Assembly (NCBI GenBank): GCA_021825295.1
Contig: JAKAHV010000004.1
Coordinates: 1-64,000 of the forward strand
From: Nitrospirota bacterium
Lineage (GTDB): Bacteria > Nitrospirota > Thermodesulfovibrionia > Thermodesulfovibrionales > JdFR-88
Reading direction: 5' to 3'
DNA length: 64,000 bases
Shown here: positions 39,180 through 49,164 of the stretch, one piece after another
Layout of the letters: every line of letters starts with the position of its first letter
Numbering within the stretch: position 1 is the first letter of the stretch
The notes under the pieces: generated by a model
What the model saw: only the letters and a program-made list of their open reading frames with translations
The model's database searches: none
What the model was told of the DNA's origin: nothing
Made by a program: the position numbers and the translations under genes

Positions 39180-39446
39180 TTATAAAACCAAGACACAACT
39201 TGAACTTGCAGACTCACCGTAACCGTTTCGATAGCCCTGGGGAGCATCGATTTTTTTTATGCGCTCGCCTTTCCCCCTGGCTAGAAATTCCTCGATCTCT
39301 TCCTCAAGTATGTCCTGGATGAATTTCTGCACTTTCGCCCTGGCCATCTCCTCCAGCATCTCATATACTGCGCTTGACGGCTTCGCCGCCCCGGTGATAC
39401 TCTTTACCACGGTGGTGTCTCCTGCCTTTTGGTTGTTTGGACGCAA
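39180..39446 (-). pseudogene. Truncated IS256-family transposase
   Basis: 88 residues covering only the N-terminal part of a Mutator/IS256-type transposase: EMLEEMARAKVQKFIQDILE, EEIEEFLARGKGERIK and APQGYRNGYGE. Full proteins have about 400 residues. The coding sequence breaks after GYRNGYGES and runs into the dispersed repeat at 39165. The DDE catalytic domain is absent, so it cannot be active. Confidence 0.75.
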
Positions 39447-39527
39447 CCTTGAAAGGATACACCGCCTTTTAACTATTTACACACTTTTTGAGTATAGCCC
39501 TACGACATGCGGAGGGAGCGGAATTTG

Positions 39528-40094
39528 TCAATGACTTTGAGACACTCCCCGTTCCAATTTAGTGTAGCTTTCCTGACTATCTGAGTCCTTATTACCTGCC
39601 TCCTTTTCAGGTTTATTGATCCAGACGGCCTCCGGCAATTCGGGCGGGGCTGGGATCATTTTAACGAACCTCTCCGGATGGGCCTCGTATGCGTTTCTTA
39701 ATACCTCCGCGCGTGCCCGCCGCATATTTTCTGCCAGCCCGTAATGGACGGCCTCCGGAGTAAGCAGTCCGATTGACGTATGCCGGTGTTCCTTGTTGTA
39801 CCAGTTAAAGAATGGGCGGCAGAAGGACCGGGAGTCCTCTATGCATCCGAAGCGATCCGGGAATTCAGGCCTGTACTTGAGGGTCTTGAACTGGGCCTCC
39901 GAGTATGGGTTGTCATCACTTGTGTGCGGCCTGCTGTGGGTCTTGGTTATCCCCAGGTCGGCCAGAAGGAAAGCCACCGGCTTGGACTTCATGGAAGACC
40001 CGCGGTCCGCATGAATGGTGAGTTGCCCAGGCGCGATATGCTGCGCGGTCAAGGTTTCCTGAATTAGTTTCTGTTGCGGATAGATTTTTGGCAA
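39528..40094 (-). pseudogene. 5'-truncated IS3-type transposase (integrase core C-terminal part)
   Basis: 188 residues containing the second half of an rve integrase core: LTIHADRGSSMKSKPVAF with the second catalytic Asp, THSRPHTSDDNPYSEAQFKT with the catalytic Glu, and FFNWYNKEHRHTSIGLLTPE. The region with the first Asp and the helix-turn-helix is missing, and an in-frame stop lies just upstream of the TTG at 40094. It is on the same strand as the IS256 remnant and 82 bases upstream of it. Confidence 0.8.
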
Positions 40095-40189
40095 AAAAGA
40101 AGCCTGCTCCTTTTATAATTGATGACGATCAATCTTCGGAAAAAAGGAGAAGGCCTTGCGCAAAAAAGCTTTGACGACCGAAGAGAGAA

Positions 40190-40269
40190 GGGGTCAGGTC
40201 TTGAATATTGACTTTTGAATTGGAAGGATAGCCAAAGGTGAAGGGCAGCAAAATACAAGACCTGACCCC
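40190..40269. repeat. 80-bp palindrome-ended element (GGGGTCAGGTCTTG type), copy 1
   Basis: GGGGTCAGGTCTTG at the left and CAAGACCTGACCCC at the right are exact inverted repeats. The interior reads AATATTGACTTTTGAATTGG and on to GGGCAGCAAAATA. Elements with these ends are often associated with REP-associated or IS200-like transposases, but none is in the window. The copy at 40521-40599 is nearly identical. Confidence 0.85.
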
Positions 40270-40520
40270 ATAGGGTGCTTTATATTGTCCGCAATAGCGA
40301 CAGGAAGGCCAAAGGGGCCCAGCGCAAGATAAAAAGCGTCTATAGAAAGTTGATTGATCGTGTAAAGTGTAACAGTTTAGTCCTTATCTCATGAAGGCCA
40401 CAAAAGAATAGCATGGCCGGAATAGCACGGTCTTCATCCCTGCAGCGGGCAATCCGGGAAACTTTTTCATCATCGGACTTTTTTTTAACTTGAATTGTTG
40501 TACAGCGAGGAATAGAGAAA
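40270..40520. other. Spacer with a possible gene remnant
   Basis: On the plus strand, from 40278 to a stop near 40392, a frame reads about 36 basic residues (RNSDRKAKGAQRKIKSVYRK and following). It has no start codon or ribosome binding site. It may be a decayed transposase fragment; I cannot name it. Nothing else is recognisable here. Confidence 0.3.
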
Positions 40521-40599
40521 GGGTCAGGTCTAGAATCTTGACTTTTGAATTGGAAGGATAGCCAGAGGTGAAGGGCAGCAAAATACAAGACCTGACCCC
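40521..40599. repeat. 80-bp palindrome-ended element, copy 2
   Basis: It differs from copy 1 at only a few positions (TAGAATCTTG for TGAATATTG, AGAGG for AAAGG) and is in the same orientation 330 bases away. Both are followed by AGGGTGC, and after copy 2 the string GGACCCCACAGGGTGCATG is itself duplicated. Confidence 0.85.
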
Positions 40600-40721
40600 A
40601 CAGGGTGCATGGACCCCACAGGGTGCATGACTGACAGTCTTGTGGCCGTACTCCGCGCCTTAAAACCACCTCGCGTCGGCGCGGTTTCTGGACGGACTGT
40701 TACCCGTCCAGAATTCCCGGA

Positions 40722-40866
40722 TAAATGGATAGCGAGCGTATTCTCCTGCGTACCGCAGGACTTGTCCTGCGATCGCGCAGGATCAAGCGAGCGAACATGA
40801 TAAAAAAATTCCTTACATTATCCCGCGAAGCGCGGGACTGCGGCAAGCCGCAGGGAATATCAATAC
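40722..40866 (+). repeat. TAAATGGATAGCG palindromic repeat, copy 3 (longest)
   Basis: The head TAAATGGATAGCGAGCGTAT is followed by hairpins TCCTGCGTACCGCAGGA and TCCTGCGATCGCGCAGGA, then TCAAGCGAGCGAA, CCTTACATTATCCCGCG and a stem built from CCCGCGAAGCGCGGG and CTGCGGCAAGCCGCAG. The hairpin content varies between copies while the fixed blocks keep their order. Confidence 0.8.
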
Positions 40867-40937
40867 CTGTTTCCACCCGGATTTGCGCACGGGGTTAATG
40901 GTGTGCCTGTTTTTTTAATTATGTTATATTCAAAATC

Positions 40938-41213
40938 ATGCCGCGAAGACTCCCCGAAGAGATGGAGGGACAAAAGCTTGTCCCGATTTGCATCGCCTCA
41001 AGGCAATCCGAGGCAAGGCAGGTAGAGTCGGCCCTGGACGCGGCAGGCATCGATTACACATTCGAGATCACCCCGGTTGCGGGCAGAAGCGTGCTTAGTA
41101 TCGTATTCGGCTCGATAAGAAAAGGGGTCATGTTCCTGGTGTCCGAAGAGTACTACGAAAAAGGGCTCGCCGTCATTGAAAAGGCGGGCCTTGCGGACCT
41201 GATCGTCAGATAG
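40938..41213 (+). CDS. Small DUF2007-like protein
   Basis: 91 residues, with an in-frame ATG eight codons later as an alternative start. LVPICIASRQSEARQVESAL and GIDYTFEITP resemble DUF2007-type putative signal-transducing domains, in which one residue range recalls PII-like folds. No signal peptide. It converges on the zinc-ribbon gene, and only four bases separate the two stops. Function unknown. Confidence 0.6.
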   Translation: MPRRLPEEMEGQKLVPICIASRQSEARQVESALDAAGIDYTFEITPVAGRSVLSIVFGSIRKGVMFLVSEEYYEKGLAVIEKAGLADLIVR

Positions 41214-41217
41214 GGCG

Positions 41218-41418
41218 TCAGGCCTTGCCGCCTTTGTCCTTCATGTTTTTCGCCATGGCCGCGAGGGAGTCGCGCGTCTGGTCGAGGGCCGCGTAATCGA
41301 TCTCCAAGGGGGTCTGGCAGAGCCGGCACTTCGCGGGTTTCCTGGCGAGGATGTCTTTCAGCATGAACTTGCTCTGTTTTTTGCACTTGGGGCACTGAAG
41401 CCAGCATTCAAGGTCCAT
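41218..41418 (-). CDS. Small zinc-ribbon protein
   Basis: 66 residues with two CxxC pairs: CPKCKK near 9-14 and CRLC near 31-34, spaced as in a zinc ribbon. The C-terminal half is helical and charged. GGAGGA lies 15 bases before the ATG. It starts 29 bases after dxs and is probably the last gene of the guaA-ispA-dxs unit. Function unknown. Confidence 0.65.
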   Translation of the reverse strand: MDLECWLQCPKCKKQSKFMLKDILARKPAKCRLCQTPLEIDYAALDQTRDSLAAMAKNMKDKGGKA

Positions 41419-41447
41419 CTTTTTCTTTAAGTTCCTCCAGACAGGTT

Positions 41448-43343
41448 CTACTTGATGGTCCGAAATCTCTTCAGGGCCGGGGAGGCCGCAAAGAGGTTTT
41501 TTACGGCCTGGGAGATGCCCTGCGCATCGAGGCCGAACCTGGCCCTCAGCTCCGCCTGGCCGCCGTGCTCCACGAAGGCGTCTGGGAAACCGAGGGACTG
41601 GAATTTTATGCCGCCAAGGCCCATTCGCATCAGGGCCTCGCAGACTGCGGAGCCGAAGCCGCCAAGCACCGAGTTGTCCTCGACCGTGATTATGCGGCCG
41701 GTCGCCGCCGCCCTTCTGATTGCGTCCTCGTCCAGTGGTTTTACGAACCGCATGTTATAGACGGAGACGTCCATGTTCTTGTTTTCAAACGAGAGCTGGC
41801 GGGCGGCCTCAAGCGCCGGCAGCGCCATATTGCCTATGGCGAGGATGGCGGCGTCCCGTCCGTCCTTCAGGACCTCCGCCCTGCCTGCCGCAACGGGGGG
41901 CATATCCTCCCTCCCGCCATCGCCGATGGCCTTGCCCCGCGGGTACCGTATCGCCGCCGGGCCCTTCATGTCCAGGGCGAATCTCAGCATGGCCTCAAGC
42001 TCCGGGGCGTCTTTCGGGGCCATGAGGGTGAGGTTGGGTATGTGCCTGAGGTAGGAGAGGTCGAACATGCCGTGATGGGTCGGGCCGTCCTCGCCCACGA
42101 CCCCCGCCCTGTCGATGGCGAAGACGACGGGGAGGTTCTGGAGGCACACGTCATGGATAATCTCGTCGTAGCCCCGCTGAAGAAAGGTGGAGTATATGGC
42201 CACAACGGGCTTGAAACCCGACTTCGCAAGGCCGGCCGCGAAGACCACCGCGTGGGGCTCGGCAATCCCCACGTCATAAATCCTGGACGGGAACTCTTTT
42301 TCGAATGAGGCAAGGCCGGTGCCTTCCTTCATGGCGGCGGTGATGGCCATTATGCGCGGGTCCGTCCGCGCGCACCTGGAGAGGGCCTCGCCGAAATACT
42401 CGCTGTATGACACGGAACCGGAGAGCGTCTTGCCCGTCTCGATTTCAAACGGGCCGACCCCGTGGAAGCCGCAGGGGTTTTGCTCCGAGGGTCCGTATCC
42501 CTTGCCCTTCGTGGTGACCGCGTGTATGAGCACAGGCCCGGAGAGGGCGCCTGCCATGCGGAGGGTATCAAGCAGCGCCTCCATGTTGTGGCCGTCCACG
42601 GGCCCTATGTAATTGAAGCCCATCTCCTCAAACAGCATGCCCGGAAGCACTATGCCCTTTAAAGCCTCCTCCAGCCGCTCGGCCGCCTTCGTCATGTGGG
42701 GGCCGAACTTTGGAATACCCTTCAAAAGTTCCCTTGTCGATTTTTTGAATCTCCGGTAGAGATCGCCCGTCAGAATCCTGTTTAAATAGGCGGCCAGCGC
42801 CCCCACGTTCCTGGATATGGACATCTCGTTGTCGTTGAGTATGACGATCATGTCCTTTTTGAGGTGGCCGGCCTGGTTCAGCCCCTCGAAGGCGAGCCCG
42901 GCCGTCAGCGAGCCGTCCCCGATAATGGCTATGACCTTGTAGTTTTCGCGGAGCGCGTCCCTGGCGACGGCGAGGCCGACGGCGGCGGAGATGGAAGTGG
43001 AGCTGTGCCCCGCTATGAATGCGTCGCAGGGGCTTTCCTCCGGTTTGGGGAAGCCCGAAAGGCCGCCCGCCTTTCTCAGCTTCCGGAACCCGTCCTTCCT
43101 GCCGGTCAGTATCTTGTGGGTGTAGCTCTGGTGGCCGACGTCCCAGACGAACTTGTCCCTGGGGCAGTCAAAGACATAATGGAGGGCGACAGTGAGCTCC
43201 ACCACGCCCAGGTTGGAGGCCAGGTGCCCGCCGCACCTGGAGACATGGTCTATGATGAACTCCCTTATCTCGGCGCACAGCGGCGCAAGCTCTTTTTCCT
43301 GGAGGCCCTTCAGATCATCGGGAGAATCGATGAGTTCGAGCAT
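41448..43343 (-). CDS. dxs: 1-deoxy-D-xylulose-5-phosphate synthase
   Basis: 631 residues, normal Dxs length. It condenses pyruvate and glyceraldehyde 3-phosphate, first step of the MEP isoprenoid route and source of the thiazole precursor used by ThiG. HLASNLGVVELTVALHYVF near 41-59, the thiamine diphosphate motif GDGSLTAGLAFEGLNQAG with NDNE, and the transketolase-like RAGVVGEDGPTHHG near 419-432 are typical. The stop codon overlaps a half-copy of the TAGAACCT repeat. It follows ispA by 19 bases. Confidence 0.97.
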   Translation of the reverse strand: MLELIDSPDDLKGLQEKELAPLCAEIREFIIDHVSRCGGHLASNLGVVELTVALHYVFDCPRDKFVWDVGHQSYTHKILTGRKDGFRKLRKAGGLSGFPKPEESPCDAFIAGHSSTSISAAVGLAVARDALRENYKVIAIIGDGSLTAGLAFEGLNQAGHLKKDMIVILNDNEMSISRNVGALAAYLNRILTGDLYRRFKKSTRELLKGIPKFGPHMTKAAERLEEALKGIVLPGMLFEEMGFNYIGPVDGHNMEALLDTLRMAGALSGPVLIHAVTTKGKGYGPSEQNPCGFHGVGPFEIETGKTLSGSVSYSEYFGEALSRCARTDPRIMAITAAMKEGTGLASFEKEFPSRIYDVGIAEPHAVVFAAGLAKSGFKPVVAIYSTFLQRGYDEIIHDVCLQNLPVVFAIDRAGVVGEDGPTHHGMFDLSYLRHIPNLTLMAPKDAPELEAMLRFALDMKGPAAIRYPRGKAIGDGGREDMPPVAAGRAEVLKDGRDAAILAIGNMALPALEAARQLSFENKNMDVSVYNMRFVKPLDEDAIRRAAATGRIITVEDNSVLGGFGSAVCEALMRMGLGGIKFQSLGFPDAFVEHGGQAELRARFGLDAQGISQAVKNLFAASPALKRFRTIK

Positions 43344-43362
43344 TTTTACCTTGCACGCCCCC

Positions 43363-44286
43363 TTAATGTTTCCGCTCTATTATATACCTGGCGATGGCGC
43401 GCAGGGGGCCGGCCTCCGGCCCGAAGCCCTCCAGGGCCGATTGCGCCCTCGCTACCAGGTCCCGGGCCTCGCGTTCGGACGCCTCTATCCCCATGACGGA
43501 GGGGTAGGTGAGTTTTTTCTTCCTTTCATCCGAGCCAGCCGTTTTGCCCATGAGCGCGGTCTCCCCTTTTACATCAAGGATATCATCGGCCACCTGAAAG
43601 GCAAGCCCCACGCATTGCCCATAGCCGGTGAGTGCCTGCAGCTTTTCCGGGCCGGCCCCGGCCAGCATGCCCCCCATCCGCACGGAGGCGGTTATGAGCT
43701 GGGCGGTCTTGTGCATGTGTATGAATTCTATTTCGTCTTTTCCCGCCGACTCCACCCGGCCCTCGCCCGAGAGGATATCCTGCGCCTGCCCGGCAACCAT
43801 CCCCCACAGGCCGGCCCTCGCCGCCAGGTCCGAGATGATCCCTAGCAGGGTCTCCGCTGGTATCTCCGCGGCGGGCTGGCTCAGCATGTGAAAGGCCTCG
43901 GTCAGCAGGCCGTCTCCCGCCAGCATGGCCATCGCCTCCCCATAGACCTTGTGATTTGTGGGCTTGCCCCTCCTCAGGTCGTCGTCGTCCATGGCGGGCA
44001 GGTCGTCGTGGATCAGGGAATACGTGTGTATCAGCTCAAGGGCGCAGGCGTAACGGAGTATGCTTTCAGGTTTTTCCCCGCCGCATGCCTCGTAGGAGGC
44101 GAGGGCAAGCACGGGCCTTATCCTCTTGCCGCCCGCGGAGATCGAATATTCCATCGACTCCTTAAGCAGGGCCGGCCTTACCCCGGAGCCTGAAAAATAC
44201 TCCTTCAGATATGAGTCGACAAGCCTGCCCTTTTCAGCAAGGTAGCGCCTGAGATCGAATGACGGATCGACGAGAATGGGGTCCAA
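43363..44286 (-). CDS. ispA: Polyprenyl diphosphate synthase (farnesyl/geranylgeranyl type)
   Basis: 307 residues from a TTG start. The first aspartate-rich motif is LIHDDLPAMDDDDLRRGKPT near 90-109 and the second is FQVADDILDVKG near 232-243, with SISAGGKRIRPVLALAS near 48-64. It elongates dimethylallyl diphosphate with isopentenyl diphosphate. The residues before the first motif are of the bacterial FPP synthase type, but product length is not certain. It lies between guaA (14 bases) and dxs, as in many genomes. Confidence 0.93.
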   Translation of the reverse strand: MDPILVDPSFDLRRYLAEKGRLVDSYLKEYFSGSGVRPALLKESMEYSISAGGKRIRPVLALASYEACGGEKPESILRYACALELIHTYSLIHDDLPAMDDDDLRRGKPTNHKVYGEAMAMLAGDGLLTEAFHMLSQPAAEIPAETLLGIISDLAARAGLWGMVAGQAQDILSGEGRVESAGKDEIEFIHMHKTAQLITASVRMGGMLAGAGPEKLQALTGYGQCVGLAFQVADDILDVKGETALMGKTAGSDERKKKLTYPSVMGIEASEREARDLVARAQSALEGFGPEAGPLRAIARYIIERKH

Positions 44287-44299
44287 GGTGTCCGGTCAC

Positions 44300-45838
44300 C
44301 TATTCCCATTCAATGGTCCCGGGCGGCTTGGAGCTTATATCGTAGACCACCCGGTTTACACCCTTTACTTCATTGATTATGCGGTTTGAAAGCGTGCCCA
44401 GCAACTCGTAGGGCAGCTTTGCCCAGTCGGCGGTCATGCCGTCCAGGCTCTGTACGGCCCTTATCGCCACGGCGGACTCATACGTGCGCTCATCCCCCAT
44501 CACGCCCACGGTCCTCACCGGCAGCAGCACCGCGAACGACTGCCACAGCTCGTTGTAAAGCCCCGCCTTTTTGATCTCTTCGAGCACTATGGCGTCCGCC
44601 TCGCGGAGTATTTCGAGCCTGCCGGCGGTTATCTCTCCAAGGCAGCGGATGGCAAGCCCCGGCCCCGGAAAAGGCTGGCGCCAGCAGATGTCGTCCGGCA
44701 GGTCCAGCTCCTTGCCCAGGACCCTGACCTCGTCCTTGAAAAGCTCCCGGAGGGGCTCTATAAGCTTGAGCTTCATCACATCGGGCAGCCCACCTACGTT
44801 ATGATGGCTTTTTATGACGGCCGAGGGGCCCTTGAAGGAGACGCTCTCTATCACGTCCGGGTAGAGCGTGCCCTGGGCCAGAAACTCCACGTTTTCTATC
44901 TTCCCGGCCTCCTCCTCGAATATGGCTATGAACTCCGCCCCTATTATCTTTCTTTTCTTTTCAGGCTCGGTTACGCCGCGCAGTTTTTCGAGGAACCTCC
45001 GGCTTGCCTCCACGTGGACGAGCTTCATTTTAAAATGCTTCTGGAAGGTGTCTATCACCTTGCGGGACTCGCCTTTTCTGAGCAGGCCGTTGTCCACGAA
45101 TATGCATGTAAGGGCGTCGCCTACCGCCCTGTGGACCAGAAGGGCCACGACCGAGGAGTCCACCCCGCCGCTTAAGGCACAGATGACATTGCCGCCGCCC
45201 ACCTTGTCTTTTATGTCCCGGACCGCCTGGTCTATGAAGGAGCTCATCTTCCACTCCGGCTTGCAGCCGCAGATGTCGAAGAGGAAGTTCCGGATTATCC
45301 TTTCCCCCTCGTCCGTGTGGGCCACTTCGGGATGGAACTGCAGGGCATAGAGCCGGTTTTCGGGATTGGACATCGCCGCGTACGGGGAGTTGGCCGTATG
45401 CGCTATCGCCCTGAACCCGGAGGGGAGGTTTTCTATCCTGTCCCCGTGGCTCATCCAGACGACGCTATTTTCGTAAACCCCCCAGAAAAGACCCTTGTCG
45501 TCGTCCACGGTCAGCTCGGCCCGGCCGTACTCCCGCCTCGCCGAGCGCGCGACCTTGCCGCCCAGCATATGGGCCATCAACTGCATCCCGTAGCAGAGGC
45601 CCAGCACCGGCACCCCCAGAGAAAATATCGCGGGGTCCGGAAGCGGGGCGCCCTCGGCGTAAACGCTTGAGGGGCCACCGGAGAGTATTATCCCCTTCGG
45701 CGCAAACCCTTTTATCTTCCCGATGGGCGCGTTGTAGGGGAATATCTCGGAATATACGTTTGCCTCCCGCACCCTCCGCGCTATGAGCTGGGTGTACTGA
45801 GAGCCGAAATCGAGGACAAGGACCTTCTCCTGGTGCAT
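44300..45838 (-). CDS. guaA: GMP synthase (glutamine-hydrolysing)
   Basis: 512 residues from the ATG at 45838; the open frame extends 62 codons upstream, but those are unlike GuaA. The class I glutaminase has its Cys in [17 protein letters not shown] near 78-94. The ATP pyrophosphatase PP-loop is [11 protein letters not shown] near 217-227. The dimerisation domain ends PPGTIEWE, as expected. It converts XMP to GMP. A TATAAT box lies seven bases before the ATG without a ribosome binding site. Confidence 0.97.
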   Translation of the reverse strand: MHQEKVLVLDFGSQYTQLIARRVREANVYSEIFPYNAPIGKIKGFAPKGIILSGGPSSVYAEGAPLPDPAIFSLGVPVLGLCYGMQLMAHMLGGKVARSARREYGRAELTVDDDKGLFWGVYENSVVWMSHGDRIENLPSGFRAIAHTANSPYAAMSNPENRLYALQFHPEVAHTDEGERIIRNFLFDICGCKPEWKMSSFIDQAVRDIKDKVGGGNVICALSGGVDSSVVALLVHRAVGDALTCIFVDNGLLRKGESRKVIDTFQKHFKMKLVHVEASRRFLEKLRGVTEPEKKRKIIGAEFIAIFEEEAGKIENVEFLAQGTLYPDVIESVSFKGPSAVIKSHHNVGGLPDVMKLKLIEPLRELFKDEVRVLGKELDLPDDICWRQPFPGPGLAIRCLGEITAGRLEILREADAIVLEEIKKAGLYNELWQSFAVLLPVRTVGVMGDERTYESAVAIRAVQSLDGMTADWAKLPYELLGTLSNRIINEVKGVNRVVYDISSKPPGTIEWE

Positions 45839-45845
45839 GAGATTG

Positions 45846-45851
45846 ATTATA
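45846..45851 (-). promoter_or_regulatory. -10 box immediately before guaA
   Basis: TATAAT on the minus strand is followed by seven bases and then the guaA ATG at 45838, with no purine-rich site in between. This is another leaderless-type arrangement. The -35 region is only a T-rich tract. Confidence 0.45.
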
Positions 45852-45881
45852 ACCCAAAGCCGGTGATAAAAAAAGGATTCG

Positions 45882-45916
45882 GAACCTGTCTGAAAATCAA
45901 TTTTGAGGACAGGTCC
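45882..45916. repeat. Minimal TAGAACCT-family palindrome (copy 3)
   Basis: ACCTGTC at 45884-45890 and GACAGGT at 45908-45914 flank TGAAAATCAATTTTGAGG, in which AAAAT and ATTTT also pair. This equals the two ends of the 181-bp element at 20472 joined with almost no interior. It lies between guaA and the divergent HD-GYP gene. Confidence 0.6.
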
Positions 45917-45977
45917 CCGGGTATTAAACCCGCCGCCTCTTGAAAAAGCCTCCGCACACGATAGAATTATTAAAGGA

Positions 45978-48575
45978 ATGGCACCTTCCGGGAAGTTGCG
46001 ATATCCCCTCATGGTTTCCCTCATGTACGCCCTGGCGGGCGGGGTGTGGATATTTTTCTCCGACGCGCTGCTTTATCTCTTTACAAAAAACACGAGGAGA
46101 TTTGCCGAGTTTGACACCCTCATGGACTGGATATTCGTGGCGCTTACGGCCGTTGCGCTTTTTTTCATCATCAGGGTCACCCTTCACTCCATAATGAGCC
46201 GGGACGAACGGATAAGAAAAAACGAGAAATTCCTCGAGGACATATTAAACAGCCTGCAGGACGGCATAGTCATCCTGGACAAGTCGAAGACCATCGTTCG
46301 CGTCAACCCCGTGGTGGAGAAGTGGTTCCCCGGCAGCGTGCCCATGGCCGGCAGGAAATGCACCGAGGTTTATCACACGGACATGGCGGTCTGCGAAGAA
46401 TGCCTGAAGACCGCCCTCGAGACCGGACGCGAGGCGCGCACGGTGATTTCGCTCCGGATAGGGGGCGAGGCCAGGTGGATGGACCTCTACTGCTATCCGC
46501 TGATAGATTCCGGCACTGGCGGCATCATCGGCGCAATCGAGTATCTCAGGGACATCAGCCGCCGGAGAAAGGCCGAGGAGGCGCTGCGGCAGTCGGAGGA
46601 GAAATACCGGGCGATCTTCAACGCCGCGGGCGACGCGATGTTCATAGCCGATGAGAAGGGCGTGATCATGGAGGTAAACAGCAAGGCGGAGGAGCTTGCC
46701 GGAAGGGGCGCGGGTGAGCTTGTTGGCAAGCCCCATACGGCGTTTCACCCGGAGGAGGAGGCTGCGCGGTACGGCCGCATACTCCAGGCAGCCCTTGAGG
46801 ACGGGAGGGCCGTCTCCGGGGACATCTACGCCGCGAGGGGCGACGGCGGAAAGGTGCCCATCGAGATGAGCGCGAGCCTTGCAGAGCTTGGCGGCGGCAA
46901 CAAGGTGCTGGTGGGCGTCCTGCGGGACATCTCCCGCAGGCAGGCGGCCGAGGCGCGCATCCGCGAGCAGTTTGACATGCTGAGCGCCCTTTACTCAAGC
47001 GCGCAGAAACTCTCCGGGAGCCTGGACCTCTCCGCGCTTGCCGAGAGCGCCGTCTTCACATCGGTCTCAAGTTTCCAGGCGAGATTCGCATGGATCGGGG
47101 CCGCTGAGCCCGGCGGCAGGCTGCGCCTCCTGGCCCTCTACCCGGACATCCCGGAATTCAAAAGCTTGATCGCGCTCCGGTGGGAGGAGCCGCTGGCGGG
47201 GCAGGCTCAGCTTTTCCCCGTCAGGGCCATAAAGAGCGGCATGCCGGTAGTGATAGAGGACCTGAAAAAGGACGAGGGCTTCGCGCCGTGGCTGGAAGAC
47301 GCGCTTTCGGAGGGGTTGTTGACCGGGGCCGCGTTCCCTCTCATAAGCCGCGAAAAGACGCTGGGCGTGCTCACCCTCTTCAGCGAGCGGCCGGGGTTTT
47401 TCACGCGCGACCGCGTGCGTTTTTTCCAGGCATACGCGCACCAGGCGGCGGCCTCGTTTGAAAACGCGAGGCTCTACGAGGAGACGGAGCACAGGCTTGA
47501 CCGCCTGAATGCCCTCTGTTCCATAGATAGGGCCATCACCCAGAGCCTCGACCTCCGCGTGATCTTCGACGTCTTCCTGGACCGGGCGGTCGCCCAGTTG
47601 CGGGTGGACGCGGCGGACATCCTGCTTATGGACCCCAACACCCTCATATTAAGCTGGGCGGCCGGAAGGGGTTTCAGGACAAAGGTTGTCCAGCGGACGA
47701 CGCAGCGGCTCGGGGAGGGGAATGCCGGGCATGCCGCGCTGCAGAGGCGGATAATAGGGGTCGAAAACATCGCGGAGACAATGGACGACCGCGCGGACGC
47801 CTTCGCCGAGGAGGGGTTCATATCCTACTTCGCCGCCCCTCTTGTGACCAAGGGACAAATACTGGGCGTGCTCGAGCTTTTCCACAGGAGGCGCCTCTCA
47901 ACCGACCAGGAGTGGATGGACTTCCTGGGGATGATGGCCTCGCAGGCGGCTATCGCCATCGAGAACGCGACCCTGTTTGACAACCTTCAGCGGACGAACA
48001 CGGAGCTTGCCCTTGCCTATGACACCACGCTCGAGGGATGGTCCCGCGCCCTGGACCTCCGGGACAGGGAGACCGAGGGGCACACGGCGCGCGTGACCGG
48101 GCTTACCATGAAACTGGCCCGGGCCATTGGCATGAGCGAATCGGGCATGGTGCATCTGCGCCGGGGCGCCCTGCTGCACGATATCGGCAAGATGGGCATA
48201 CCGGACAGCATCCTTCTGAAGCCCGGCCCGCTCACGGAAAACGAGCTGGAGATAATGCACCGCCATCCGGTCTATGCCCTTGACCTCCTCCAGCCCATAG
48301 CGTATCTCAGGCCCGCCCTTCCAATCCCCTACCTGCACCACGAGAGATGGGACGGCACGGGATATCCGAAGGGCCTGAAGGGCGAGCAGATACCCCTGGC
48401 CGCAAGACTGTTTGCGGTGGCCGACGTCTGGGACGCCCTGTGCTCCGAGAGGCCCTACAGGGCGGCCTGGCCGATGGAGCGCGTCGTTGAATACATGCAG
48501 AGCGAGGCGGGCACGCACTTCGACCCCAGGATCGTGGAGAAATTCATGGAGCTGGTGGGGCCTTCCTTGACTTGA
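45978..48575 (+). CDS. Membrane PAS-GAF HD-GYP protein (putative cyclic-di-GMP phosphodiesterase)
   Basis: 865 residues from the ATG at 45978, just after AAAGGA. Two membrane helices (about 10-33 and 50-73) precede a PAS domain containing a CxxC pair (VCEECLK near 139), a second PAS (about 210-330), two GAF domains (about 340-490 and 500-650) and a C-terminal HD-GYP domain. That domain has [10 protein letters not shown] and [16 protein letters not shown], so metal and substrate residues are intact. It probably hydrolyses cyclic di-GMP in response to a sensed signal. Its C-terminal half is strongly similar to that of the gene at 49.2 kb. Confidence 0.9.
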   Translation: MAPSGKLRYPLMVSLMYALAGGVWIFFSDALLYLFTKNTRRFAEFDTLMDWIFVALTAVALFFIIRVTLHSIMSRDERIRKNEKFLEDILNSLQDGIVILDKSKTIVRVNPVVEKWFPGSVPMAGRKCTEVYHTDMAVCEECLKTALETGREARTVISLRIGGEARWMDLYCYPLIDSGTGGIIGAIEYLRDISRRRKAEEALRQSEEKYRAIFNAAGDAMFIADEKGVIMEVNSKAEELAGRGAGELVGKPHTAFHPEEEAARYGRILQAALEDGRAVSGDIYAARGDGGKVPIEMSASLAELGGGNKVLVGVLRDISRRQAAEARIREQFDMLSALYSSAQKLSGSLDLSALAESAVFTSVSSFQARFAWIGAAEPGGRLRLLALYPDIPEFKSLIALRWEEPLAGQAQLFPVRAIKSGMPVVIEDLKKDEGFAPWLEDALSEGLLTGAAFPLISREKTLGVLTLFSERPGFFTRDRVRFFQAYAHQAAASFENARLYEETEHRLDRLNALCSIDRAITQSLDLRVIFDVFLDRAVAQLRVDAADILLMDPNTLILSWAAGRGFRTKVVQRTTQRLGEGNAGHAALQRRIIGVENIAETMDDRADAFAEEGFISYFAAPLVTKGQILGVLELFHRRRLSTDQEWMDFLGMMASQAAIAIENATLFDNLQRTNTELALAYDTTLEGWSRALDLRDRETEGHTARVTGLTMKLARAIGMSESGMVHLRRGALLHDIGKMGIPDSILLKPGPLTENELEIMHRHPVYALDLLQPIAYLRPALPIPYLHHERWDGTGYPKGLKGEQIPLAARLFAVADVWDALCSERPYRAAWPMERVVEYMQSEAGTHFDPRIVEKFMELVGPSLT

Positions 48576-48606
48576 CGGCCGAAAACGCCTTAAACTATCA
48601 GCAGTT

Positions 48607-48683
48607 CGGGGCGTAGCGCAGCCTGGTAGCGCGCACGGTTCGGGACCGTGAAGTCGAAGGTTCAAATCCTTTCGCCCCGACCA
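48607..48683 (+). tRNA. tRNA-Pro (anticodon CGG)
   Basis: A 77-base cloverleaf. The acceptor stem is CGGGGCG with CGCCCCG, the D stem GCGC with GCGC, the anticodon stem CACGG with CCGTG around loop TTCGGGA (anticodon CGG), and the T arm holds TTCAAAT. The 3' CCA is encoded. It reads CCG codons. It lies 31 bases after the first HD-GYP gene. Confidence 0.97.
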
Positions 48684-49164
48684 GCTTTCCCGCTGGCAAG
48701 CGGCATGCCATGGCCGTCGTATTCCGACACAAGATGAACCTCCACGGGTTTGCCAGTCTCCAAAAAATATAAATGAGTTAACCCCTTGATTTTTAAAGTC
48801 CTTTTGAATTTATAAAGTTTTTTGTTTATTTTTTAGGTGATTTTCTTTTATATTGAAGATTAACCGTGGCAAACCACGGGGAATCTTAATGTAAGGAGGT
48901 TTTTATTTTTTTTAATTCGCTCGCTTGACCCCGCGGCAGAGACCGCGGAGAATACGCTCGCTATCCATTTATCAGGGACAATGTCATTGGGTAAGCCAAT
49001 TCTGGAGGTCTGGTCTGCCAGGGCACAGGTTCTGCTTGAAGGAAGGGTATAGGGTGTTGCTTCGCAGTGAAACGCGTCTCCGCAATAAAAGCATTTGCGT
49101 TGCCCCTCTTTGGATGTAGCACTGCCTGAGACTGGATATCGCCGGACATGGACGGGAGATAAAT
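48684..49164. other. AT-rich intergenic region after tRNA-Pro
   Basis: The stretch 48760-48860 is markedly more AT-rich than its surroundings and holds no gene. The palindromic repeat at 48851-48971 follows. From 48972 to the HD-GYP start at 49165 I see no promoter, hairpin or gene that I can support. The low GC next to a tRNA is suggestive of past insertion, but I find no integrase or attachment-site duplication. Confidence 0.4.
48851..48971 (-). repeat. TAAATGGATAGCG palindromic repeat, copy 4 (minus strand)
   Basis: Read on the minus strand it begins TAAATGGATAGCGAGCGTAT, then CCGCGGTCTCTGCCGCGG, TCAAGCGAGCGAA, CCTCCTTACATTAAGATTCC, CCGTGGTTTGCCACGG and AATCTTCAATATAA. It is the closest relative of copy 1 and contains the TCAAGCGAGCGAA block that copy 1 has lost. 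Confidence 0.85.

Noticed and set aside
40190..40866. Possible CRISPR array from closely spaced repeats
   Set aside because: Only two 80-bp copies plus unrelated palindromes are present. Spacing is irregular and there is no cas gene in the window.
48684..48850. Genomic island integrated at tRNA-Pro
   Set aside because: The AT-rich stretch is suggestive, but no integrase, phage gene or duplicate of the tRNA 3' end is visible, and the next genes are host-like.
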